Source: an uncultured Paracoccaceae bacterium (GTDB lineage: Bacteria; Pseudomonadota; Alphaproteobacteria; Rhodobacterales; Rhodobacteraceae). From it: a stretch of DNA of 16,839 bases. The notes beneath the pieces were generated by a model. That model searched no databases. It was not told where the DNA came from and saw only the letters and a program-made list of their open reading frames with translations. Numbering within the stretch: position 1 is the stretch's first letter; each line of letters begins with the position of its first letter. The position numbers and the translations under genes are program-made. Location: assembly GCA_937916485.1 (NCBI GenBank), contig CALFSV010000081.1, forward strand, positions 1 to 16,839. Reading direction: 5' to 3'. Shown piece after piece: positions 7,194 to 15,170 of this stretch.

Positions 7194-7960
7194 GACATCT
7201 GCTGGGCCAGAATTCCGCCGTCCACATAAAGCATCTGGCCGGTAATGTAAGCGGCCTGCGGCGAGGCAAGGAAAACCGCGGCACCCGCGATATCCTCGGG
7301 CCGCCCGATCCGGCCCAGCGGGATTTGCGTGATCACCTTATCGCGGACGCCGGGAACGGCCAGCCCCCCGGCCGTCAGCGGCGTGTCGACAAGGCCGGGG
7401 CCGATCCCGTTGACCCGGATGCCGCGCCCGGCCAGCGTGACCGCCAGCGAGCGGATCATCATCAGAACCGCCCCTTTCGAGGTGTCATAGGCGACACTGT
7501 CCTTTTCGGCGGCCCGGGAATTCGTCGAACCGGTGCAGACGATCGACGGGTTGTCCTGCGCCTCCGTCACCTGTGCGGCAAAGGCCTGTGCGGTAAGCAT
7601 CGCCCCCCGGACATTGAGGTTATAGGTCCGGTCGATCCGGTCGGCGGTCAGATCGGCAAAGGCGGTGTCATAGAAACTGCCTGCGTTGCAGATCAGCGTA
7701 TCGATCCCGCCCAGCGCATCCATGGCTCCCGCTACGAGCGCCGCCGGCCCGTCCAATGTCGACAGATCAGCCTGCACATAATGGCATTCTGCCCCCTCAG
7801 GCATCTGGGCCAAAGCCCCGCCGTCCTGCCGTTCGTGGCTGTTGATCACGACCCGTGCCCCATCCGCAGCAAAGGCCCGGGCGATGGCAAGCCCGATGCC
7901 CTGCGTCGCGCCCGTCACGCAAACGCGCCTCGGGACGCGAAGAGAGGAGTCTTGTTCCAT
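7175..7960 (-). CDS. SDR family oxidoreductase
   Basis: A 261-residue classical SDR with the textbook motif set: TGATQGIG at residues 16-23, CNAG at 91-94, catalytic S145, Y158 and K162 (YDTSK), and C-terminal YVDGG. It has the FabG/glucose dehydrogenase-like layout and is not of the PtmA-like type seen in the left operon. It is first in the leftward transcript, ahead of the regulator and ridA. The ribosome site is weak (AGG, minus strand 7969-7971, eight bases before ATG). A role as sugar or aldehyde dehydrogenase/reductase fits the setting. N-acylmannosamine 1-dehydrogenase is a known SDR and is one possible activity, but the sequence does not prove it. Confidence 0.9.
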   Translation of the reverse strand: MEQDSSLRVPRRVCVTGATQGIGLAIARAFAADGARVVINSHERQDGGALAQMPEGAECHYVQADLSTLDGPAALVAGAMDALGGIDTLICNAGSFYDTAFADLTADRIDRTYNLNVRGAMLTAQAFAAQVTEAQDNPSIVCTGSTNSRAAEKDSVAYDTSKGAVLMMIRSLAVTLAGRGIRVNGIGPGLVDTPLTAGGLAVPGVRDKVITQIPLGRIGRPEDIAGAAVFLASPQAAYITGQMLYVDGGILAQQMSWKPAT

Positions 7961-7982
7961 CAGATTAACCTGTTAATATAAT
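7952..7982 (+). promoter_or_regulatory. Candidate rightward promoter for the NagA-like operon
   Basis: A perfect TATAAT at 7977-7982 is preceded 19 bases earlier by TTGTTC (7952-7957), a poor -35 with long spacing. Transcription would start near 7989, leaving only about five bases before ATG 7994. The mRNA would then be almost leaderless if that start is used. The box lies inside the palindromic operator. Confidence 0.4.
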
Positions 7983-8016
7983 AACATGGTAATATGGATT
8001 TTGCGATGAGTGTCAA
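7969..8016 (-). promoter_or_regulatory. Leftward promoter/operator module, copy B
   Basis: On the minus strand TTGACA (8011-8016) is a perfect -35 box. Sixteen bases on comes TATTAC (7989-7994), a 4/6 -10. Transcription would begin near 7981, within the palindrome 7971-7986, and run into the SDR at 7960. The element repeats copy A (15 of 18 and 12 of 13 matching blocks) and partly copy C. The region between the divergent genes is only 33 bases, so the leftward -35 lies inside the 5' end of the rightward NagA-like gene. Confidence 0.65.
7971..7986. promoter_or_regulatory. Candidate operator, 16-bp palindrome
   Basis: TGTTAATATAATAACA equals its own reverse complement at 14 of 16 positions, with perfect outer arms TGTTA/TAACA. 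It overlaps the predicted leftward transcription start and a rightward TATAAT box, an ideal repressor site for the divergent pair. The likely ligand-responsive protein is the GntR-type regulator encoded in the leftward transcript. The copy at 10-25 keeps only part of the symmetry. Confidence 0.6.
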
Positions 8017-9187
8017 TCAACGCTGGTCGAATGTCTCGGTCGTAACGCCGGGCGGCATCCTGTCCAAAGACGTCATGATCGAGGGCGACCGCTTCGCAGG
8101 CTTTGCCGATCGGGGCGAGCCCGGCAGCGCGGACTGGCGGATGATCGACGGGGACGGCGCGGTCCTTTTTCCCGGGATCATCGACCTGCTTCAGCACGGG
8201 ATGTTCCGCCACCTTTACGGCGATGCCGAACCCGGCGCGGTCGACGAGGCCTCGCAATTCCTGCTGTCGTGCGGGGCCACGGCCTTTCTGCCTTCCTTCG
8301 GCTGCACCAAATCGCCGCGCATGATGGAGGTTCTGGCCGAACTGGCGGCCCAGTGCCGGGGCGCGACCGGCGCGCGTGCTCTGGGTGTTCACAGCGAGGG
8401 GCCCTGCTTCGCCGATCCCGGCGCACACAACCCCGAGAACATCGTGGACCCGTCGATCCCGCTGGCCGAGGCAATGCTCGAGGCGGCAGACGGTATGCTT
8501 CTGGGCGTGACGCTTGCCCCCGAACGCCCAGGCGCCGAGGATTTCATCCGAAGGCTCAAGGCGCATGGCGTCTCGATCCATCTGGGCCATTCCTTCGCCG
8601 AGCCTCATGACGTGCCGCGCTATGTGTCGTGGGGGATCGACGCGGCGACGCATATCTTCAACGCCATGCCGCCAAAACCCTATGGCGGGATGGGCATCCA
8701 TCCCTATTCCCTGCCCGATGCGCTGCTGGCAGAGCGCGATGTCGCGGTAGGGCTGATTTGTGATGGCATTCACACCGATCCGGGCTTCATCCGGCTTTTG
8801 GCGCAATTGCCCGACACCCGTGTCTTCCTCGAAACCGACGCGATGAAATATGCGGGCGCCGAGGATATGGAGTTCGAATTCTATCCCGGCTACCGCGTCC
8901 GCAGCGTCAAGGGAAATGCCGTCCATGACGAGAACGGCGGCCTGTGCGGATCGTCGCTGACACCCGACGAGGCGATGGGGAATTTCATGACCCTTGGCGG
9001 GGCCGATCTGGTCCGCACTAGTCATGCCACCAGTCTTGTCCCCGCCCGCGTCATCGGGCGCGAGGCGGATATGGGCAGCATCGCGCCCGGCAAGCTGGCC
9101 GATTTCGCGGTTCTCGATCCGATTACCCACGCGGTGCGCGCGACCTATATCGACGGGGTCGAGCGGTTCCGCGCAGGCCCCGCGTGA
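7994..9187 (+). CDS. N-acetylglucosamine-6-phosphate deacetylase (NagA)-like amidohydrolase
   Basis: A 397-residue amidohydrolase of the NagA family, which deacetylates GlcNAc-6-P to GlcN-6-P. Visible landmarks: HSEGP (E135, metal ligand), HLGHS (H199), ATHIFNAM (H220), CDGIH (H260) and ETDAM (D282, catalytic acid/base), followed by GSSLTPDEA. The beta1 metal motif, HxH in many NagA enzymes, is L66-Q67-H68 here, so the first histidine is lost. That resembles E. coli NagA, which also lacks HxH and uses one metal. The start may be ATG 7994 or ATG 8006; neither has a good ribosome site and the transcript may be nearly leaderless. It overlaps the next gene by four bases (GTGA). The true substrate could be a different N-acetyl sugar or sugar acid. 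Confidence 0.87.
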   Translation: MDFAMSVNQRWSNVSVVTPGGILSKDVMIEGDRFAGFADRGEPGSADWRMIDGDGAVLFPGIIDLLQHGMFRHLYGDAEPGAVDEASQFLLSCGATAFLPSFGCTKSPRMMEVLAELAAQCRGATGARALGVHSEGPCFADPGAHNPENIVDPSIPLAEAMLEAADGMLLGVTLAPERPGAEDFIRRLKAHGVSIHLGHSFAEPHDVPRYVSWGIDAATHIFNAMPPKPYGGMGIHPYSLPDALLAERDVAVGLICDGIHTDPGFIRLLAQLPDTRVFLETDAMKYAGAEDMEFEFYPGYRVRSVKGNAVHDENGGLCGSSLTPDEAMGNFMTLGGADLVRTSHATSLVPARVIGREADMGSIAPGKLADFAVLDPITHAVRATYIDGVERFRAGPA

Positions 9188-10311
9188 TCATCGCCGCGCG
9201 CGGCATCCTGTCCCACGCCGAGGCGGGGACCGACCGCGCGATGCTGACCTTTCCATCCGTGACCGCGCTGGCCTCCGGCAGTCTGATCGCCACGCTGCGC
9301 GCGGGCGCAACCAAGGACGATGCCGGCGAACGGATCGAGATCCATCGCGCGGCGTCCCGAGGGGACGCATGGTCAGGCCCGGTGGCCGTCCTGCCCGCAC
9401 CCCATATCGACGGTAAGGCCGGCAGCCTCAAGCTTTGCTACCTGACCGAAACGATGCCCGGATCGCTTCTGGCCGCGGCGATGTGGGTTGACCGCCAAAG
9501 CCATCCTGGCGCACCCTTGTTCAACACCGAGACGGATGGCTGCCTGCCCATGGAGATCGTGCTGGCCCGCAGCGATGATGATGGCCAGAGCTGGGGCCCG
9601 TGGCAAAGAGTGCCCCTGCCCGCCCGGCTTGGCCCGCCAAGCCTGACCGCCCCGATCCTTGCGTTGCCCGATGGCGGCCTTGTCATGAGCATCGAGACGA
9701 ACAAGACCTATGCCGATGCTGGACCATGGGACCAGCGGGCCGTATTCCTGGGTTCCGGAGATGGCGGGACCACATGGTCGGAGCCACGAACGGTGGCGCG
9801 TGATCCCTCGGGGCGGCTGTTCAACTGGGATATGCGTTGTGCCTTGCGGCCTGATGGCCGGATCGAGACCTTTGCCTGGACCTATGACACGAGTGCCGGG
9901 GCCTATCTGGATATCCACCGCAGAACCGCGACCGCGGACGCAAGCGATGTCACGGAACCCGTCCCGCTTGGCTTCGCGGATCAGCCGGGGCGACCGGCGA
10001 TCCTGCCCGATGACCGGCTAGTGCTGCCTTACGTCGACCGGTTCGGCGCGGGGCAAATCTGCGCGCGCGTCGCCCACCGGCCGGACGGGGACTTCGGCGC
10101 CCCCATCGTTTTGCATCGGCAGGAGGCCCAAACGGATACCGCGTCCGCCGGGGAGGAAACCCTGAGCCAGATGTCGCAATGGAGCTATGGCCTGCCTTCG
10201 GCCGAGGTCCTGCCGGGCGGCGCGGTGCTGATCCTGTGGTATGCCGGCACGCCCGAGAGGATGGACATTCACTGGGCCCGGCTCATCGACCCAGAACCCG
10301 CAGAGCGATAA
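9184..10311 (+). CDS. Sialidase-type BNR/Asp-box protein, cytoplasmic
   Basis: A 375-residue beta-propeller of the sialidase/neuraminidase superfamily. Two clear Asp boxes are seen: S130-W137 (SDDDGQSW) and S191-W198 (SGDGGTTW). The N-terminus (MIIAARGILSHAEAG) has no signal peptide or membrane segment, so the protein should stay in the cytoplasm. The family removes terminal sialic acids or related sugars, but many members have unknown activity, and I cannot place the arginine triad with confidence. GTG 9184 overlaps the stop of the NagA-like gene, so the two are translationally coupled. The 3' end overlaps the convergent MFS gene by 29 bases. A second, diverged Asp-box protein is encoded at 12508-13599. 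Confidence 0.82.
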   Translation: MIIAARGILSHAEAGTDRAMLTFPSVTALASGSLIATLRAGATKDDAGERIEIHRAASRGDAWSGPVAVLPAPHIDGKAGSLKLCYLTETMPGSLLAAAMWVDRQSHPGAPLFNTETDGCLPMEIVLARSDDDGQSWGPWQRVPLPARLGPPSLTAPILALPDGGLVMSIETNKTYADAGPWDQRAVFLGSGDGGTTWSEPRTVARDPSGRLFNWDMRCALRPDGRIETFAWTYDTSAGAYLDIHRRTATADASDVTEPVPLGFADQPGRPAILPDDRLVLPYVDRFGAGQICARVAHRPDGDFGAPIVLHRQEAQTDTASAGEETLSQMSQWSYGLPSAEVLPGGAVLILWYAGTPERMDIHWARLIDPEPAER

Positions 10312-12511
10312 CGCCAAGCGCCACGACAAGGGCGGGATGTGGATCGCGAAGATCACCGACCTGCCGCAGGACCCGGGCCGCAGCCTGCGCATCCGGCCGC
10401 GCCAAGGCATCGAGATCGGGGGCAAGCCGGGTCAGGACCCTGAGCGCGGCGCCCGTCTCATGAGGATCATATTCGGGGGCCAGCGCGCGCAACTCCCGCG
10501 ATGCGCTGGTGGGCAGGCGGCCCAGCTGAAGCAGGAGCCCCGGCACCGCAAGCCCCGGCTGCGCCTCTTCGCGCCGCCATTGATGGGCGAAGTCCTCTTC
10601 GCAGCGCAGGATCTTGGTGATCGCCAGCAGGACCACCTTGCCGCGCGGCTCGGCCACCGGGGTCTCGATGTCGGCGGCCTGCGACAGGTAGAGCGCGACC
10701 AGACCCGTCAGGCTTTCGCGATCCTTCAGCTTGCCCAGCGCCGAGGCGGCGGCAAGCCTGCAATCCAGTTCGTCGTCACCGGCCAGCATCTCGCGGATGC
10801 GGGGCAGGCTTTGCGCATGGCCCATTTCACCCAGCGCCCGTGCCGCGCTTGCGCGAAGCATGGGGTGTGCGTCGTCCAGCAGGGCGGCCACGCGCGGCGC
10901 GCTGCCGATTGCACTGAGACGGCCCAGCGACCGAAGCGCCTCGTAGCGCAGTTCGACCAGGCCCTGATACTCCAGCACCTCTTCCAGCGCGCGCACGACC
11001 GCCGGATGCCGCCCGATATGGCCAAGCGCGCTGATCGCCTCCTGCCGGACATCGAAACTGGGATCGCGCAGCGCCGCGATCAGCTCTTCCTTGGCCAGCG
11101 GGCTTCCGAGGCCGGAGAACCGGAACGCCAGATCGCGCCGCCTGTCTTCGGAGGTGCGGCTGGCATAGCGGTTGATCCCCCACAGCGCCTTCATCGGATT
11201 GCCGGTGGTAAAGTGGCCCACGAATTCGCGCACCGACAGGGCGCCCTCTTCCTGCAGCCTGCTGAAGGCGAGGATGGAGATCGCGGTCACGCAGGCGGCC
11301 AGCACGAACAAGACCTCGAAATTGCCGAGGCCCAGCCCGAAGAGAACCGTCTCGCCGGGGCCGAGCCAGACCAGAAGATAGCCCGCCGCGACCGTGGCAA
11401 GCCCCGCTGTCATCCCGTCGATACTGTAGTGAAGCGCGGTATAGGCCTCTTTCGAGGCGGGCGGGATGACGTTGAGCATATAGACATGCGCAACCGCGAT
11501 CCCCGCCTGAAACAGGAACCCGAAAAAGAAGAAGGCCGCCGGCACGAGCCACGCTAGTCCCGAGACCTGCAGTCCCAGAAACGGCAGCGCCAGCAGCAGA
11601 AGGATCTGCCCCACCTGCAGCGCCGTCCGGATCGCGCGGGTGCCATAGCGATCGACGAACCAGCCGGCCGCCACGTTGCCGGCAGCCGAGCCCACCGGGA
11701 TCAGCGCGACCTGAAGGACAAGCGCGCCCGAACTCAGCCCCAACCGTTCGCGAAAAAACAGAATCAGGAACAGCCCGATGGCGGTCGCCACCAGCGCCTG
11801 CAAGGCCGAGGCGAACAGGAATAGGGCGAAGTTCCGGTCCCGCAGCGGCTCTGTCAGGCGGCCGCGCGGCGCTTGGCCTGCCTCGCCCGGATGGCCGCCG
11901 CGCAGACCAAGGAGCATCAGCGCCCCCACAAGCCCCACGACGATGCCCACCACAAAGACCGGCATGAACCGATCGAGCCCGGTCTGCGCATCCAGCCACG
12001 ACTGGATCGCCCATGACACGCCCAGCGCGACCGGCACATAGATCAGCGCCATGCGGCCCGTGATCCGACCCCGGACGAACCGGGGCATGAATTCCTGGCT
12101 CCAGGGGACAAGGGCCGCCTCGGCAAGGCTGCGGCAGATCGCAAATCCCAGCATCGCGGCAAGCAGGATCGCAAAGACGGCGTCGCGACTGGCGGCATAG
12201 GCCGGCGCCACGAGAAACAGGATCAGGAACAGATACCGCATCGACAGGGCCGTCGCGGCGACCCGGCGGCTTCCGAATTTCAGGATCAGCGGCAGGGCCA
12301 GAACACCAAGCGCCTGAAAGAACGGCATGATCCCGGACAGAAGGCCGATGCGGTCCTCCCCCAGCCCCAGTTCGGCGGCGAAAAGGGTCAGCGGCGCGGT
12401 GACGGTGCACAGAACGGCCATCGCCGTCATCACCGTGGAGCCATAGAGCCATGGCAACCGGCGCAGCTTGTCGTAATCGCTCTGCCCCCGGGATGCCACC
12501 TGCCCAGTCAC
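10283..12511 (-). CDS. MFS transporter fused to a C-terminal HEAT-repeat domain
   Basis: A 742-residue protein, far longer than a usual 400-450 residue MFS carrier. Residues about 20-418 hold around twelve hydrophobic helices with an MFS-like basic loop (KFGSRR, 78-83) and a second-half loop with DRYGTR (287-292). From about 472 to 600 come at least four alpha-helical PBS-lyase/HEAT-type repeats, including LIAALRDPSFDVRQEAISALG, VAALLDDAHPMLRASAARALG and IREMLAGDDELDCRLAAASALG-like units; residues up to 742 are also helical. The soluble part should face the cytoplasm and may bind a partner protein. It is probably the uptake system for the sugar of this locus. GTG 12511 overlaps the stop of the Asp-box gene upstream (GTGA). 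It is last in the M81 operon. Confidence 0.88.
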   Translation of the reverse strand: MTGQVASRGQSDYDKLRRLPWLYGSTVMTAMAVLCTVTAPLTLFAAELGLGEDRIGLLSGIMPFFQALGVLALPLILKFGSRRVAATALSMRYLFLILFLVAPAYAASRDAVFAILLAAMLGFAICRSLAEAALVPWSQEFMPRFVRGRITGRMALIYVPVALGVSWAIQSWLDAQTGLDRFMPVFVVGIVVGLVGALMLLGLRGGHPGEAGQAPRGRLTEPLRDRNFALFLFASALQALVATAIGLFLILFFRERLGLSSGALVLQVALIPVGSAAGNVAAGWFVDRYGTRAIRTALQVGQILLLLALPFLGLQVSGLAWLVPAAFFFFGFLFQAGIAVAHVYMLNVIPPASKEAYTALHYSIDGMTAGLATVAAGYLLVWLGPGETVLFGLGLGNFEVLFVLAACVTAISILAFSRLQEEGALSVREFVGHFTTGNPMKALWGINRYASRTSEDRRRDLAFRFSGLGSPLAKEELIAALRDPSFDVRQEAISALGHIGRHPAVVRALEEVLEYQGLVELRYEALRSLGRLSAIGSAPRVAALLDDAHPMLRASAARALGEMGHAQSLPRIREMLAGDDELDCRLAAASALGKLKDRESLTGLVALYLSQAADIETPVAEPRGKVVLLAITKILRCEEDFAHQWRREEAQPGLAVPGLLLQLGRLPTSASRELRALAPEYDPHETGAALRVLTRLAPDLDALARPDAQAAARVLRQVGDLRDPHPALVVALGVIALRVLGR

Positions 12512-13599
12512 CCCTCTGGCCCGATCCGCAGATGGTAGCCCTTGATCACATGCTGGCAGTCTTCGACCTTCCAGCAGGTGGCAAGCACCCGATCGACGTC
12601 GAGCCGTAAGAGCGCGGGTTGCCCGAACCGCAGGCTGGCGAATTGATTGACGATGCCGTCAGTCGCCCTGCCCTGATCCTGCGCGCCGAAGATCGCGGTT
12701 TCCAACTCGACCGCGATCCCGTCACCGGTCAGGCGGAGCGCCCGCACGGTCAGGCTGACGGGCGCGTCGCGGTGGCAATGGATGCTCAGCAGCCGGTCAT
12801 GATCCAGCGCCATGATGTTGGAGGCCTGCCCCATGATCCCGGTCGGCAGAACCTGATCAAAGCTCTCGCCGCCATCGTTCGAGATCCCGATATGATTGTC
12901 GAGGTTGACCTGCCGGGCCAGATCATAGGCCCAGAAGATCACCGCGACGCGGCCATCGCCCATATGGCACAGGCGGCATTCCCAAGGCGCGATCTGCCCG
13001 CCGTCGGAGCGGTAGAAGACCGACAGCTTGCGCCATGACCCGCCGTTGTCATCGCTGGCGATGATCCAGCCCTCATGCCCCGAGGGCCGCAGATGAAACG
13101 GGGCCGCGGCTGCCAGAATGCGACCCGATGGCAGGACGATCGCGGGGCCTGACAACTCCAGCGGCGCGCCCTCGACCGAGAAATCGGCCGGCATCGACCA
13201 GCTTTGCCCCCGATCCTCCGAGACCGACAGCCTGTTGCGCAGGGGAAGCGTTTCCATGGTTCCGCCGTCGACGATGGGGGTTTCCATGTCGGGCCTGAGG
13301 AAGACATAGCCCGTGGCAAGCACCCGACCGTCGGGCAGCACCACCGGCTTGAAGCTTTCGGAGGCAAGTTCGGCGCCCTCGTGCAGCGCCTGTGGCGGCG
13401 ACCATGTCTGTCCGCCGTCAGTGCTGCGCGAGACAACGGCCCGCATATCGGCGGCATCGAAGGCCTGCCCGATGGAGAACATCGCCATCAGCTCGCCCCC
13501 GGGCAATTGCACCACGCCCGGGAACACCGCCTGCCGGCTCAGAAGCAGGGGCGCCGGATTGGCATAGATCGTGACCTCGCCGTCAGGTGTGATGCGCAT
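12508..13599 (-). CDS. Sialidase-type BNR/Asp-box protein, second copy, cytoplasmic
   Basis: A 363-residue six-bladed-propeller type protein with four Asp boxes: S59-W66 (STDGGQTW), S127-W134 (SEDRGQSW), S182-W189 (SDDNGGSW) and S240-F247 (SNDGGESF). No signal peptide is visible, so it should act inside the cell. It belongs to the sialidase superfamily, but activity is unproven. The frame is open to 13626, where ATG 13623 has no ribosome site; ATG 13599 is preferred, with a GGCGGAACAGG stretch just before it and the typical family N-terminus MRITPDG. It overlaps the end of the M81 gene by 17 bases and the MFS gene by four, so the three form one operon. It is more box-rich and clearly diverged from the protein at 9184-10311. 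Confidence 0.83.
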   Translation of the reverse strand: MRITPDGEVTIYANPAPLLLSRQAVFPGVVQLPGGELMAMFSIGQAFDAADMRAVVSRSTDGGQTWSPPQALHEGAELASESFKPVVLPDGRVLATGYVFLRPDMETPIVDGGTMETLPLRNRLSVSEDRGQSWSMPADFSVEGAPLELSGPAIVLPSGRILAAAAPFHLRPSGHEGWIIASDDNGGSWRKLSVFYRSDGGQIAPWECRLCHMGDGRVAVIFWAYDLARQVNLDNHIGISNDGGESFDQVLPTGIMGQASNIMALDHDRLLSIHCHRDAPVSLTVRALRLTGDGIAVELETAIFGAQDQGRATDGIVNQFASLRFGQPALLRLDVDRVLATCWKVEDCQHVIKGYHLRIGPEG

Positions 13600-15118
13600 C
13601 TGCCTGTTCCGCCCGTGTTCCATCAAGCGCGATCTGTTTGCCGCGCAGTTTCCTGTAGGGCAGCCGCGTCAGGTTGCTGGTGCACAGGCCCGCACTGTCG
13701 ACGTTGAACGAGGCGCACACGATGGGATCATACGCCGCCTTGTGCGAAACCGCCGCCTTGACGATCACCAGATCGGCGTCTTCTGGCCGGATGCCCTGCG
13801 AATGCAGGTGACCAAGGTCCATCGGCGCGGTCTTGTGGGTGGTCAGCAGGATCTCGCACTGTGGCGTGACGATCACCGCCGAGGGCCCCATGTCGATCCG
13901 GGTGCCGCGCATGGAGGCAAGATGGGATTTCGGATTCTCAAGATCGAAGACACCGTCCGACAGGTGCCGCACCCGGCCCGTGACCTGAACCGGCGCTCCG
14001 TGTTGATTATCGGTCTTGCCGCCGATGCTCAGCGTCACTTCGGCACCGAGGCCCGCATCCTTGCAGGCGTTCACCGCCTCGGGATCGTTGATCGCGGCGA
14101 CGATCCCGGTTCTGTCGGTCTGCAGCAGGGGCCCGAGGATATCGGTCGCGTCGCCGGGCGAGCCGCCCCCGATATTGTCTGCGGCCTCGACCAGCAGGAC
14201 CGGCCCCTTCCCGGGCGGGAGCGCGTCGATCCGGGCCAGAACATCGTCGAGCCTTGCCTCCGACGGATAGCCATCGGCCAGATGCGCTTCAAGCAGGGTC
14301 GCGAGTTCCTCGAGATAGACGCGCGCGCGCGACGGATCGCCCGTGGTCGCGGCGTTCAGGCTGAACCCGCAATCGGGGATATCGGCATAGGAATAGCCCG
14401 CCATGACGTTGATGCCGATGACGTCAGGATCCTCGGCCTCGATCGCGCGGGCCCGATCAAGAACCGCCCGCATCGGGTTTGCCGCCGACCCGACGCCGGT
14501 CGGTGGCAGAACGTAAGGTGTCGGAAAATGCAGCTGATGCACCGCGCGTGATTTCACCAGAAGATCATCCAGCAGCCGTGCCGCGCGGACCGCTGTTTCG
14601 CGCGCGTCGCTGTGCGGGTTCTCGCGATAGGCGACAAGCAGCGTGGAATTGTCGATCATCGCCTGCGAGACATTGGCATGCAGGTCGAGAACCCCCACGA
14701 CCGGTATCTCGCGCCCGGCGGCGCGCAGCGTCCGGGCAATCCGCGCCAGCAGATGGCCCTCGACATCGTCGCAGCCCTCGCTGACCATGGCCCCGTGCAG
14801 GATGAGAAAAATGGCATCGAGCCGCGCCAGATTGGCCTCGAGATCGGCAAAGAACCGCGCCTCGAATCGGTCGACCGCCTCGGCCGTCACCATGCCGCCC
14901 GGCATGGCAGACATCTGGATCGAAGGCACGACCTGCCAGCCCCGATCATCGGCCACCTCGAGCGCCCCATCCATCGGAGAGCCGTTGCCGCGGGCCTGCA
15001 TCAGCATCTCGGCCCCTTCGGCAAAGACACCTGCCCGGAAATCCGCAAGCGTCGTGGTTTGCGCCAGAAAGGTATGGGTTTCGTGGAACAGGCCCGCCAT
15101 CAAGACAGTCGACGTCAT
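13583..15118 (-). CDS. M81 family metallopeptidase (MlrC-like)
   Basis: A 511-residue protein of the M81/MlrC family, of normal length. Landmarks: GLFHETHTF at residues 9-17 (E13, H15), ILHGAM near 105-110, VLDLHANVS near 142-150 and ADNIGGGSPGD in the second domain. The family is named after the last enzyme of microcystin breakdown in sphingomonads, but most members sit in unrelated catabolic loci and probably cleave other amide bonds, so the microcystinase name should not be taken literally. ATG 15118 has GGGAG five bases upstream. It leads the M81-Asp-box-MFS operon, driven by promoter module C. In this setting an N-acyl-amino sugar (acid) amidohydrolase is one possibility. Confidence 0.88.
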   Translation of the reverse strand: MTSTVLMAGLFHETHTFLAQTTTLADFRAGVFAEGAEMLMQARGNGSPMDGALEVADDRGWQVVPSIQMSAMPGGMVTAEAVDRFEARFFADLEANLARLDAIFLILHGAMVSEGCDDVEGHLLARIARTLRAAGREIPVVGVLDLHANVSQAMIDNSTLLVAYRENPHSDARETAVRAARLLDDLLVKSRAVHQLHFPTPYVLPPTGVGSAANPMRAVLDRARAIEAEDPDVIGINVMAGYSYADIPDCGFSLNAATTGDPSRARVYLEELATLLEAHLADGYPSEARLDDVLARIDALPPGKGPVLLVEAADNIGGGSPGDATDILGPLLQTDRTGIVAAINDPEAVNACKDAGLGAEVTLSIGGKTDNQHGAPVQVTGRVRHLSDGVFDLENPKSHLASMRGTRIDMGPSAVIVTPQCEILLTTHKTAPMDLGHLHSQGIRPEDADLVIVKAAVSHKAAYDPIVCASFNVDSAGLCTSNLTRLPYRKLRGKQIALDGTRAEQADAHHT

Positions 15119-15170
15119 GTCAGCTCCCGATTGAATGCGGGTCGGTCAGGTCACAACCCGTCGCACCTCA

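Noticed and set aside
10241..11557. 438-residue plus-strand open frame
   Set aside because: It lies antisense to the MFS-HEAT gene, whose membrane helices and repeats are clear. The plus-strand translation is rich in Arg, Gln and His with no family resemblance, typical of a high-GC shadow.
13583..15118. True microcystin degradation (mlrC)
   Set aside because: No mlrA, mlrB or mlrD-like neighbours are present and the surroundings are sugar genes. Only the family assignment is supported.
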